Source: Candidatus Poseidoniaceae archaeon (GTDB lineage: Archaea; Thermoplasmatota; Poseidoniia; Poseidoniales; Poseidoniaceae). Taken from it: DNA of 5,205 nt. The DNA is taken from positions 871-6,075 of the forward strand of contig DUJK01000011.1 in NCBI GenBank assembly GCA_013329925.1, given 5' to 3'. The translations under genes and the position numbers were made by a program. The notes below the pieces were generated by a model that had not been told where the DNA came from, did no database searches, and worked only from the letters and a program-made list of their open reading frames with translations. Of this stretch, positions 1 to 5,205 are shown in pieces (positions within the stretch are counted from its first letter, which is position 1; each line of letters starts with the position of its first letter).

Positions 1-1193
1 TCAGAAAATTGGACTCGATAACAGACACTAACTGGGAATATTTCAGCGAGTATAACAACATTTCTTACAGTGAAAATAAAATAACGCTGAACATATACAA
101 TCCAACAACAATATTGCTGACTGGAGTTTTAGATTTCCCTGATATAGAAGCTCAAAACTTATCTGCATCACCTGCTGCTGAAGGAAAAATGAGTTTGCAA
201 TGGACTTTGACAGGAGATTATGATTCGGATTATACTATTGGTTGGAATGTTTACAAAAGAATAGTACCTTCGTTTGGAGGAACTGTCTTCCCAACAACTG
301 ATACTGGATATGACGAGAATGTATGGGAATCACTCACGGCAAACAACTTGGTTGATTTCATAGACATTGAAGATACAAGCTGGTTCGACCAATCTGTCAC
401 TCCTGATGGATTTTGCTCATCCTATGCCATCACACCAGTAGATAGAATTGGCAATATTTTTTACAATATCTCTTCAGTCACAACAGACATCGATGGTAAT
501 GCTGATTTTGTCTGCGGAGATTCAACACCACCTATATCGGTCGTTGGAGATTTTTCACACCAATCTGTTTTTACCAATGATTCTGAATGTTACGATGTCT
601 TGAAAAATTGGAACATGTGTTACAGGATTGATTTGCAATGGAATTGGCTTGCTGGAGAAGAGAATGAAACTTGGAACCTTTACAGAATAGAGCAACAACC
701 ACAATCAATTGAACTATACTTTATTGAACCCATATTAGAAAACATTTCACCTGAAGAAGGTGCACAATTTACCTTCACCCAAGATGGACTTAATGATTCA
801 GAGATACGCCCTGGTAAGGTCTTCTATTACATATTGGCGCCAGTTGATAAATTTGGTAATGAAAGATCTATTGCTTTCTATCCATCACCTACTGTTGAAA
901 GAGTAATCATTGAAGATAAATGGTGGGAATACAACCAGCACCTAATTCCAGTGCCAGAACCTGAACCTGAGCCACCCCTAGGCAACGATTGGTTAGGAGA
1001 TTTTTCAGATAATATGGAGCAACAAGAATTCAAGATTGCCGGATTAGTCACTTTAGTTATACTCTGCTTGGGAATTATTATGCTCGCATTAATCTCTAAA
1101 CGCCTGAAGAGACTTAGAAAGGTAATCAGCGCTCGTAAGAGAAGAGAAGCAGCAGATTCAATGGCCAATGAATTTGATGACTTTTTCGAGTGA
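1..1193 (+). CDS. Large surface protein, C-terminal part: tandem FnIII/Ig-like repeats with C-terminal membrane anchor (5' end outside window)
   Basis: The reading frame is open to the left edge (codons from base 3), so the TTG at 9 is probably internal and the gene starts upstream. Residues below count that TTG as 1. Two repeats of about 140 residues are visible. Each has a WN(V/L)Y(K/R) strand (W79, W222) and ends in a PVDxxGN turn (P143, P278), a pattern typical of FnIII/Ig-like beta-sandwich domains. Cysteines C136, C169, C194 and C204 could form disulfides. Seven N-X-S/T sequons (for example NLS, NET, NIS) fit an exported, glycosylated chain. A Pro-Glu linker (314-323) leads to one hydrophobic helix (about 343-363), then a Lys/Arg-rich stretch (KRLKRLRK) and an acidic FDDFFE end. 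The topology is therefore outside-to-inside with a short cytoplasmic tail. The likely role is cell-surface adhesion, structure or substrate binding. The N-terminal domains, and so any enzymatic activity, cannot be seen. The stop directly touches the convergent tRNA. Confidence 0.85.
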   Translation, partial: RKLDSITDTNWEYFSEYNNISYSENKITLNIYNPTTILLTGVLDFPDIEAQNLSASPAAEGKMSLQWTLTGDYDSDYTIGWNVYKRIVPSFGGTVFPTTDTGYDENVWESLTANNLVDFIDIEDTSWFDQSVTPDGFCSSYAITPVDRIGNIFYNISSVTTDIDGNADFVCGDSTPPISVVGDFSHQSVFTNDSECYDVLKNWNMCYRIDLQWNWLAGEENETWNLYRIEQQPQSIELYFIEPILENISPEEGAQFTFTQDGLNDSEIRPGKVFYYILAPVDKFGNERSIAFYPSPTVERVIIEDKWWEYNQHLIPVPEPEPEPPLGNDWLGDFSDNMEQQEFKIAGLVTLVILCLGIIMLALISKRLKRLRKVISARKRREAADSMANEFDDFFE

Positions 1194-1280
1194 TGGCGCG
1201 GCAGGGGAGATTCGAACTCCCGAGGTGAAACACCACTGGATTAGCAATCCAGCGCAATGGCCAGGCTATGCGACTGCCGC
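1194..1280 (-). tRNA. tRNA-Ser(GCT): tRNA-Ser (anticodon GCT), with encoded CCA
   Basis: Read on the minus strand, the acceptor arms GCGGCAG (1274-1280) and CTGCCGC (1198-1204) pair perfectly. They are followed by discriminator G (1197) and an encoded CCA (1194-1196). The anticodon arm is CTGGA-TTGCTAA-TCCAG (1236-1252) with anticodon GCT (1243-1245), reading AGC and AGU codons. A long type II variable arm with stem GGTG/CACC, expected for serine tRNA, sits between it and the T arm GGGAG-TTCGAAT-CTCCC (1205-1221). There is no intron. The mature 3' end touches the stop codon of the convergent surface-protein gene, with no spacer. It lies 55 nt downstream of ctaB on the same strand, so it could be cut from a ctaA-ctaB readthrough transcript or have its own promoter; no convincing TATA box sits at the expected distance. 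Confidence 0.97.
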
Positions 1281-1319
1281 AATTGGTCTTCCCAATTTAG
1301 AACTAGTCATGAATATGAC
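1281..1319 (-). other. ctaB-tRNA spacer with two small inverted repeats
   Basis: Most of the 55-nt spacer between ctaB and the tRNA is taken up by two short inverted repeats. The first is AATTGG/CCAATT with a 5-nt loop (1281-1297), directly against the tRNA 5' end. The second is GTCAT/ATGAC with a 4-nt loop (1306-1319). They could help end the ctaB transcript, stabilise its 3' end or mark the tRNA leader for processing. The stems are short (6 and 5 bp) and AT-rich, so chance is a fair alternative. No T-rich tract typical of an archaeal terminator is evident. Confidence 0.3.
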
Positions 1320-1335
1320 GGTTGATTAACAAGGT

Positions 1336-2355
1336 CTAATTTTGTGACAGTGGGCCGAGATACCCCAAAGAATCTGGAGGAATTGCACATATAACAACTA
1401 ACAAGAAAAACATCAATCCTAGATAGTATAGCGATCTAAAAAATGATTTTGCTGCTTTGGGCATTCTACCGTTCGCATCAAATGACTCATCTGGGTCAAT
1501 GGCCCAGACTGACATAGAATACCATAGAGTTAGACCGCCGGCGACAAACGCCCACAATAATGGTAATCCTGCCTCAGGCCAAAAGCAAGGAACTGAGCCT
1601 AGCATTAGTAATAGGATGCAATAAATCTTAGACTGCTTGATGGTATATTTTGCCCCTTTGACTTCATTCATCATCGGAACTTCGGCTTTAGCATATTCTC
1701 CTGAACGATAAAGAGCTAAAGCCCAAAAGTGCGGGGGAGTCCATAAGAAAATCAAGGCAAAAAGCATCCAGGGAATGGGCGATCCCAAATCAAAGGGATT
1801 CATGTTGATAGTATAATCTGCCGCCGCTACTGCCCAACCGATTAGCGGAGGAGTTGAGCCTGCAATACCTCCAATCACAATATTTTGTGGTGTTCGGCGC
1901 TTTAGCCACATGGTGTAAATTAAGACATAAAAGGCAACAGAAAAGAACGACCAAAATGCGGCTTTCCAACTGACAAGGAAAAATATTGATGAGCCGGTAA
2001 TGGCGATAATTAATCCGAAAATTAGTGCCCCATTGGGCGTAATGTGACCCTGTGGCACAGGACGTTGTTGAGTTCTGCGCATATGTTGGTCGATATCAGA
2101 ATCAAACCACATGTTAATGGAATTTGATCCTCCAGCCGAAAGTGTCCCTCCAACCACCGTAATTACACAAGCATAGAGTGTGTCAGACCATGTTCTATCT
2201 ACATCGATTAAACCATGTCTTGCTAACATATCATGCACTAATATGGCGCAAATTGCCGTGATTTGTAGCAAAACTATAACTCTTAATTTCATCAATTGAA
2301 TGAAAACTGTAAACCATCCGGGATGAGGATTGAGAGGTTCTTTGTCATCTCCCAT
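1336..2355 (-). CDS. ctaB: Protoheme IX farnesyltransferase (heme O synthase)
   Basis: This 339-residue integral membrane prenyltransferase of the UbiA superfamily attaches a farnesyl group to heme B to make heme O, the first step toward heme A for aa3-type cytochrome oxidase. The first aspartate-rich motif is intact: N81-xxx-D85-xxx-D89, read as NMWFDSDID, followed by M-x-RT-xx-RP (92-99), which binds Mg2+ and prenyl diphosphate. Other family signatures are TPQNIVIGG around N158, PPLIGW, and WTPPHFW (205-211) followed by YAKAEVPMM. About eight to nine hydrophobic helices are spread over the chain. The ATG at 2353-2355 is 4 nt past the ctaA stop and is preceded by GTGAT sequences inside the ctaA end, so the two are co-transcribed and probably translationally coupled. 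The N-terminus (NPHPGWFTVF) and overall length are slightly longer than the usual 280-310 residues but normal for the family. Nothing is broken. Confidence 0.96.
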   Translation of the reverse strand: MGDDKEPLNPHPGWFTVFIQLMKLRVIVLLQITAICAILVHDMLARHGLIDVDRTWSDTLYACVITVVGGTLSAGGSNSINMWFDSDIDQHMRRTQQRPVPQGHITPNGALIFGLIIAITGSSIFFLVSWKAAFWSFFSVAFYVLIYTMWLKRRTPQNIVIGGIAGSTPPLIGWAVAAADYTINMNPFDLGSPIPWMLFALIFLWTPPHFWALALYRSGEYAKAEVPMMNEVKGAKYTIKQSKIYCILLLMLGSVPCFWPEAGLPLLWAFVAGGLTLWYSMSVWAIDPDESFDANGRMPKAAKSFFRSLYYLGLMFFLLVVICAIPPDSLGYLGPLSQN

Positions 2356-2359
2356 CTAA

Positions 2360-3421
2360 TCACTCATCACAATCTGTATCCTTGTAGTGTGTAAGCCTAA
2401 ACATCATCGGCCCACTAGCAGCTACTAGGAATGTTGTGACGCCGCCAAGCAAATGTAATAGAGATATCCATTCAGGGAATTCGCCAATTTGCGCCTTTAT
2501 GACATAAGACGCCCCGATTAGTAAGTTGCTGAACCAAAATATCGTGGTAAATAACATCGCTTTGTAATACGGCTCAGCATAATCATAATCATCTTTTTGT
2601 TGATTCAGTTTGAGTAATGACATTAACAAGATAACACCGACAAGTAGCGCACCAACCCTATGGATCATTTGAACTAATATTCCTGAATTATCCAAAGACG
2701 GAAGAACTTCACCGTTACATTGTGGCCAAGCATCTGGAAAACCAACTGAGCATGACTGGTTGTATTGACCACCTGCAGTTGATGATACCCAAGCACCTAA
2801 TACTAACAATATCAAAACAGATATGGCAATTAGGTCAAACTTTTTCTGGTAATTACTCACGAATTTAGTTGAGGCTTTAGTGAAAGACCAAGTCGCTTTT
2901 TCAACAACTCTAGTTAACTTATATTGCCATAGTATCGCAGCAGTAAAGATAGACGCAAGTGAAAGATGTAATGCTACTGACCAGTCCGCATTGTCATAAA
3001 AAACAGTCACTGCTCCAGCAATTGCTTGTATGAATAACATTACAGTGATAAAGACAGAAGAATAAAAATTGTTCTTTCCGTATTTGTCGATACCCTTTTT
3101 CGAGACGTATAGATTAAGTAAGACTGGAATAGCAATAACTCCAACTAAGAATCTATGAAACCACTCGAGGAATATCTCGAAGACTGTATATCGATGTTCT
3201 ATACCTCTTGAATCTATTTCATCTGGATTCTCTTCCCAATACGCCTCTTGTTCTGCTTCTGAAATATCAAAGCCGTAGGTTCCAAAGCACTTGGGCCAGT
3301 CAGGACAAGACTCGCCTGCATCGTGAATTCTTATGGCACCGCCAAACGAAATTATCAAGATAGCAAAAACCAGCATCATCAACGGCAAGGTTGAAGGGCG
3401 TCGCCACCAAGCGGGTTGCAT
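2360..3421 (-). CDS. ctaA: Heme A synthase (CtaA/COX15 family)
   Basis: This 353-residue membrane protein oxidises the C8 methyl of heme O to a formyl group, giving heme A for cytochrome c oxidase. The two pseudo-symmetric halves of the family are both present. Half one has GGAIRIHDAG followed by CPDWPKC (C39, C45), the E86-xx-H89-R90 motif and H152 in an HLSLA helix. Half two has a second cysteine pair (C224, C235), H254-R255 and H323 in an HLLGG helix. The four histidines match the paired heme ligands of CtaA; the 63-residue spacing of the first pair equals that in Bacillus subtilis (H60/H123, from memory). About eight membrane helices are apparent. The loop between C45 and E86 is long, with ten acidic residues between positions 52 and 75. 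It is first in the operon with ctaB, and its start faces the thioredoxin-like gene. A TATA-like element about 27 bp upstream suggests a leaderless mRNA. Confidence 0.95.
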   Translation of the reverse strand: MQPAWWRRPSTLPLMMLVFAILIISFGGAIRIHDAGESCPDWPKCFGTYGFDISEAEQEAYWEENPDEIDSRGIEHRYTVFEIFLEWFHRFLVGVIAIPVLLNLYVSKKGIDKYGKNNFYSSVFITVMLFIQAIAGAVTVFYDNADWSVALHLSLASIFTAAILWQYKLTRVVEKATWSFTKASTKFVSNYQKKFDLIAISVLILLVLGAWVSSTAGGQYNQSCSVGFPDAWPQCNGEVLPSLDNSGILVQMIHRVGALLVGVILLMSLLKLNQQKDDYDYAEPYYKAMLFTTIFWFSNLLIGASYVIKAQIGEFPEWISLLHLLGGVTTFLVAASGPMMFRLTHYKDTDCDE

Positions 3422-3444
3422 GATTCATTGGAGTAGAGTGCCCC

Positions 3445-3451
3445 TTTTGAA
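3445..3451 (-). promoter_or_regulatory. Candidate TATA box for ctaA-ctaB
   Basis: On the minus strand the sequence TTCAAAA is centred about 27 bp before the ctaA ATG. That is the distance expected for an archaeal TATA box driving a leaderless transcript beginning at or near the start codon. No purine-rich BRE is obvious next to it and the match to TTTAWATA is partial, so this is a positional suggestion only. Confidence 0.35.
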
Positions 3452-3494
3452 CACATGCCTCGCACTCACAAAGCCAATAACTCGTCACAACTCT

Positions 3495-4382
3495 ATGTTA
3501 TTTGTAATGTTATGGATGTTAGTTCTATGTAGTTTTAATAGTATAGTAACCGTTCAAGGGCAAGAGCAAGTAAATTCAGATCAAGAAACTATTTTTGGTC
3601 ATACAATCGACGTCATGGTAATTGACTCTGAGTGCTTAGAAGAGCAGATATGCCATGCATGGAGGCCTTTGCAGTTAATTGAGTACTACGGTGCTGATTG
3701 GTGTGAACCATGTTTGGATGTTGAAATCTCAATAGAGAATATTGATACAACAAAATATGCAATCATCCAACATCATCCTTCGGTACTTGATTACAGTTAT
3801 TTGAATTATTCAAATCAGCGCTATGAAACAGATTTTAGATTGATATTCATACCATCTCTAGTGATTGACGGGGAAGGGTTGCTAACAGGTACAAAACAAG
3901 CCACTGAATTGAATCAAAGTCTATCAAAGAATCAAACTGAATTTTTAGGAATAGATGAATTAAATATCGCTAACTCAGTACTAAATTGGAACACCTCCAC
4001 TAATCACACATTGAAGATTTGGAAAACTGAATCTATTTCTCATGAGTTTGATAGTCGAAATCTATCACATCTAGCAGTAGACTATATGCAAATAAATCAT
4101 AATCAAAGTCAACTAAATCTTACCGGCTGGCTAGATAACTGGACAGGGAGATTGATTTTTACATTGGAATCAGATGGCATAAGGATGCTAAATTCTCTTT
4201 CGCAAAACCCTACTGGAGATATGGACTTTAATACCGAAGAAGAAACTGTTGCAATTCTTTCAAAAACCGATGATTCACCCAAATTAGCAATTATGGTTTT
4301 CATTGCCTTATTTGTGGCTTTACTGCCAGCATTGATTATGTGGAAAGGCCTTCAAAGCATCGATAGTGATGAGAGTGAATAG
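3495..4382 (+). CDS. Secreted, membrane-anchored thioredoxin-like (ResA/TlpA-type) protein
   Basis: From the ATG at 3495 the product has 295 residues: a hydrophobic N-terminal signal sequence (1 to about 22), a thioredoxin-fold domain (about 55-150), a predicted beta-rich segment (about 160-235), one C-terminal helix (264-283) and a short acidic cytoplasmic end. The redox motif is W69-C70-E71-P72-C73 inside YYGADWCEPC, and I119-P120-S121 is the expected cis-proline loop. CEPC is the motif of ResA-type thiol reductases. Two more cysteines (C47, C53) lie ahead of the domain. Nine N-X-S/T sequons fall between N104 and N215, fitting an exterior location with N-glycosylation. It is divergent from ctaA with a 73-nt gap, so a role in oxidase or cytochrome c assembly is plausible but inferred. 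An in-frame ATG at 3420 and one at 3333 would add residues that precede or bury the signal sequence and overlap ctaA antisense, so they are rejected. A disulfide oxidase or general oxidoreductase role is equally possible. Confidence 0.85.
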   Translation: MLFVMLWMLVLCSFNSIVTVQGQEQVNSDQETIFGHTIDVMVIDSECLEEQICHAWRPLQLIEYYGADWCEPCLDVEISIENIDTTKYAIIQHHPSVLDYSYLNYSNQRYETDFRLIFIPSLVIDGEGLLTGTKQATELNQSLSKNQTEFLGIDELNIANSVLNWNTSTNHTLKIWKTESISHEFDSRNLSHLAVDYMQINHNQSQLNLTGWLDNWTGRLIFTLESDGIRMLNSLSQNPTGDMDFNTEEETVAILSKTDDSPKLAIMVFIALFVALLPALIMWKGLQSIDSDESE

Positions 4383-4394
4383 AGATTCTTTACC

Positions 4395-4416
4395 GATATA
4401 TGCTAGGGTTATATTG
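4395..4416 (+). promoter_or_regulatory. Candidate rpoK promoter (TATA-like elements)
   Basis: Two TATA-like stretches lie between the thioredoxin-like gene and rpoK: GATATATG (4395-4402) and TTATATT (4409-4415). From the second, a start site about 25 bp downstream would fall near 4438, leaving a leader of about 30 nt before the rpoK ATG. The 85-nt gap after the upstream stop supports an independent promoter, but neither element is a perfect consensus. Confidence 0.4.
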
Positions 4417-4442
4417 AAAAACACTCGCTCTCACGCTTAACC

Positions 4443-4463
4443 ACGACTGAGAGTCGTTGTGAT
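4443..4463 (+). promoter_or_regulatory. rpoK leader hairpin and GTGAT ribosome-binding site
   Basis: ACGACT (4443-4448) and AGTCGT (4452-4457) form a perfect 6-bp stem with a GAG loop. It is followed one base later by GTGAT (4459-4463), which matches part of the archaeal Shine-Dalgarno GGTGATC and ends 4 nt before the ATG at 4468. This makes the GTG at 4459 part of the ribosome-binding site rather than the start codon, so it decides the start. An alternative 6-bp pairing, CTCTCA (4428-4433) with TGAGAG (4448-4453), would exclude the hairpin. Confidence 0.4.
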
Positions 4464-4467
4464 TATT

Positions 4468-4719
4468 ATGGTTAAGCCAATTCGACTTCATACTAGATTT
4501 GAAAGAGCAAGAATTATTGGAGCAAGAGCCCTACAAATTGGGATGGGTGCACCCCTTTACGCTGGCGAAGAGGAGTTAAGAGAAGCCTTCAAAGAAGAAC
4601 TGATTTCCCTGTACGGGTTTGAAGAAGCATCAGTTAGATTCGTATTAGACCCTTTGAAAATTGCTTTGTTCGAGTATGATCACGAGTTAATCCCAATTGA
4701 TATTGACCCACATCAATAA
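4468..4719 (+). CDS. rpoK: DNA-directed RNA polymerase subunit K (Rpb6/omega family)
   Basis: This small subunit promotes assembly and stability of the archaeal RNA polymerase and corresponds to eukaryotic Rpb6 and bacterial omega. The family core is clear: TRFERARIIGARALQ (9-23) followed by MGAP (26-29), then the C-terminal DPLKIA (61-66) and LIPIDI (74-79), which align with the usual PxxIAxxEL and xxPITV elements. The length is 83 residues from the ATG at 4468. Two features are unusual. About 35 residues separate MGAP from IA where roughly 12-18 is common, with an acidic, helix-like stretch (33-48, many Glu and Leu). The C-terminus ends acidic (IDIDPHQ) instead of with the usual Arg pair. 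The ATG is preferred over the GTG at 4459 because the latter lies in a GTGAT ribosome-binding sequence. The stop is 6 nt from the convergent dioxygenase stop. Confidence 0.93.
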   Translation: MVKPIRLHTRFERARIIGARALQIGMGAPLYAGEEELREAFKEELISLYGFEEASVRFVLDPLKIALFEYDHELIPIDIDPHQ

Positions 4720-4725
4720 TAATCA

Positions 4726-5205
4726 TCATTGTGAGTTGAACTCATAATAAGACGGATTTACCACATCAGGTAGTAAATCTCTCCTCACTAAAATAGTTCT
4801 AACTGTCCATAAATCAACAAATATTCGATACTTCAAAGTTGCATCTAAATAATCTACACCGCTAGAACCACCTGTGCCCATACGCCGTCCAATCATGCGC
4901 TCTACCATCCTAGCGTGAGAATTTCTGAATAGCAACAACGACTGTTCTAGTTCAACAAATGAATCTATTAAGTTCCTTGGCCAAGACAAGAGTGGCAAGT
5001 CTCTGTATGACTCAATGAATAGTAAACCTGCTCTGGAACGGTTAACTTTGCCATCTTGAATTAAAAAACTTCTAGCACCCGAAATTGACTTTTCCATTCG
5101 CGACCTGATAGATGATTCATCACCATGTCCGATCGATAAAAAATGTTCAATTACAATCTCGCTATGCTTAGACATTGCTTCAAGATGACTCTCTAAATAT
5201 TCAGT
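4726..5205 (-). CDS. kynA: Tryptophan 2,3-dioxygenase, C-terminal part (5' end outside window)
   Basis: The frame stays open to the right edge, so the ATG at 5173-5175 is internal; 159 residues are visible of a family usually 270-400 long. Counting from the edge, the hallmark region is RNSHARMVERMIG followed by GTGGSSG. H97 is the expected proximal heme ligand and T111 in GTGGSSG the substrate-amino-binding threonine. The 14-residue spacing equals that of H240 and T254 in the Xanthomonas enzyme (from memory). It is followed by DYLDAT and the IFVDLWTVRTILV segment, also typical of the family's C-terminus. The enzyme uses heme and O2 to open the indole ring of tryptophan, giving N-formylkynurenine, in the cytoplasm. 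This is the first step of tryptophan breakdown or of aerobic NAD synthesis via quinolinate. No other kynurenine gene is in view, so which pathway it serves is open. It is convergent with rpoK with a 6-nt gap and probably not co-regulated with it. Confidence 0.93.
   Translation of the reverse strand, partial: TEYLESHLEAMSKHSEIVIEHFLSIGHGDESSIRSRMEKSISGARSFLIQDGKVNRSRAGLLFIESYRDLPLLSWPRNLIDSFVELEQSLLLFRNSHARMVERMIGRRMGTGGSSGVDYLDATLKYRIFVDLWTVRTILVRRDLLPDVVNPSYYEFNSQ
4728..4748. repeat. Near-perfect inverted repeat just past rpoK, inside the dioxygenase 3' end
   Basis: The arms ATTGTGAGTT and AACTCATAAT flank a single central G (4738). Nine of ten pairs are Watson-Crick, and the tenth (4731/4745) is a G-T wobble in the plus-strand transcript. 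It begins 8 nt after the rpoK stop codon and spans the last codons and stop of the convergent gene. It could form a 3'-end hairpin on rpoK mRNA, with a loop of at least three bases, or be a dimeric protein-binding site. It also encodes the final residues of the dioxygenase, so it may be partly fortuitous. Confidence 0.45.

Noticed and set aside
9..11. TTG at 9 as the start of the surface protein
   Set aside because: The frame is open to the window edge, no signal peptide follows, and the sequence enters mid-domain; the gene almost certainly begins upstream.
878..1168. Minus-strand frame of 96 codons opposite the end of the surface protein
   Set aside because: Low-complexity Gly-Ser run is the antisense of the Pro-Glu linker; no domain, and the opposite strand is clearly coding.
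3300..3488. Minus-strand frame of 62 codons overlapping the ctaA start
   Set aside because: Overlaps the conserved ctaA N-terminus in another frame and has no recognisable features.
3333..3494. Upstream in-frame starts (ATG at 3333 and 3420) for the thioredoxin-like gene
   Set aside because: The extra residues lie antisense to the ctaA N-terminus or in the divergent promoter gap and would put a hydrophilic tail before the signal sequence; the ATG at 3495 gives a standard exported protein.
4109..4303. Minus-strand frame of 64 codons inside the thioredoxin-like gene
   Set aside because: Antisense of the sequon-rich and membrane-proximal coding region with no supporting signals.
3495..4382. 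Identification of the thioredoxin-like protein as a Sco1 copper chaperone
   Set aside because: The active site is WCEPC in a TlpA/ResA context, and I see no Sco-type CxxxC with its distal histidine.
4459..4467. GTG start for rpoK
   Set aside because: It adds only MII before the real family start, and the GTGAT is better explained as the ribosome-binding sequence for the ATG at 4468.
1..5205. CRISPR array, insertion sequence, phage or defence system
   Set aside because: No regularly spaced direct repeats, transposase-like or nuclease-like frames are present; all long frames are explained by housekeeping, surface or metabolic genes.

Overview
The window looks like a piece of an AT-rich, aerobic, marine-type archaeal genome. 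The archaeal call rests on an RpoK-type RNA polymerase subunit, a serine tRNA with a type II variable arm, GTGAT-type ribosome-binding sequences, and cell-surface proteins rich in N-glycosylation sequons with C-terminal membrane anchors. The combination of heme A synthesis, tryptophan dioxygenase and surface proteins with tandem fibronectin-like repeats most resembles Marine Group II/III Euryarchaeota (Poseidoniales-like). That placement is inference from gene content, not from a search.

Layout, left to right. Bases 1-1193 (+) hold the C-terminal part of a large secreted protein: two Ig/FnIII-like repeats, a Pro-Glu linker, one membrane segment and a basic cytoplasmic tail. Its TGA abuts the encoded CCA end of a convergent tRNA-Ser(GCT) at 1194-1280 (-). 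A 55-nt gap with small inverted repeats separates the tRNA from ctaB. Then comes a leftward two-gene operon: ctaA (heme A synthase, 2360-3421) followed after 4 nt by ctaB (heme O synthase, 1336-2355). Divergent from ctaA, at 3495-4382 (+), is a gene for a membrane-anchored, extracytoplasmic thioredoxin-fold protein with a WCEPC active site. An 85-nt leader region with TATA-like elements and a small hairpin precedes rpoK (4468-4719, +). Six bases beyond rpoK, convergent, is the C-terminal half of a tryptophan 2,3-dioxygenase, which runs off the right edge.

How the genes fit together. CtaB and CtaA convert heme B to heme O and then heme A for an aa3-type terminal oxidase, so the organism respires oxygen. 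The divergent thioredoxin-like protein has the Cys-Glu-Pro-Cys motif known from ResA-type reductases and faces the outside. Its position suggests, but does not prove, a role in oxidase or cytochrome assembly, such as keeping copper- or heme-binding cysteines reduced. Tryptophan 2,3-dioxygenase is a second O2-using heme enzyme and points to a kynurenine route for tryptophan breakdown or NAD synthesis. The surface protein, the tRNA and rpoK appear to be unrelated neighbours. I found no CRISPR array, insertion sequence, phage gene or other defence-like system. The less ordinary items are the glycosylation-rich Trx protein beside ctaA, the enlarged RpoK, and the inverted repeats around rpoK.
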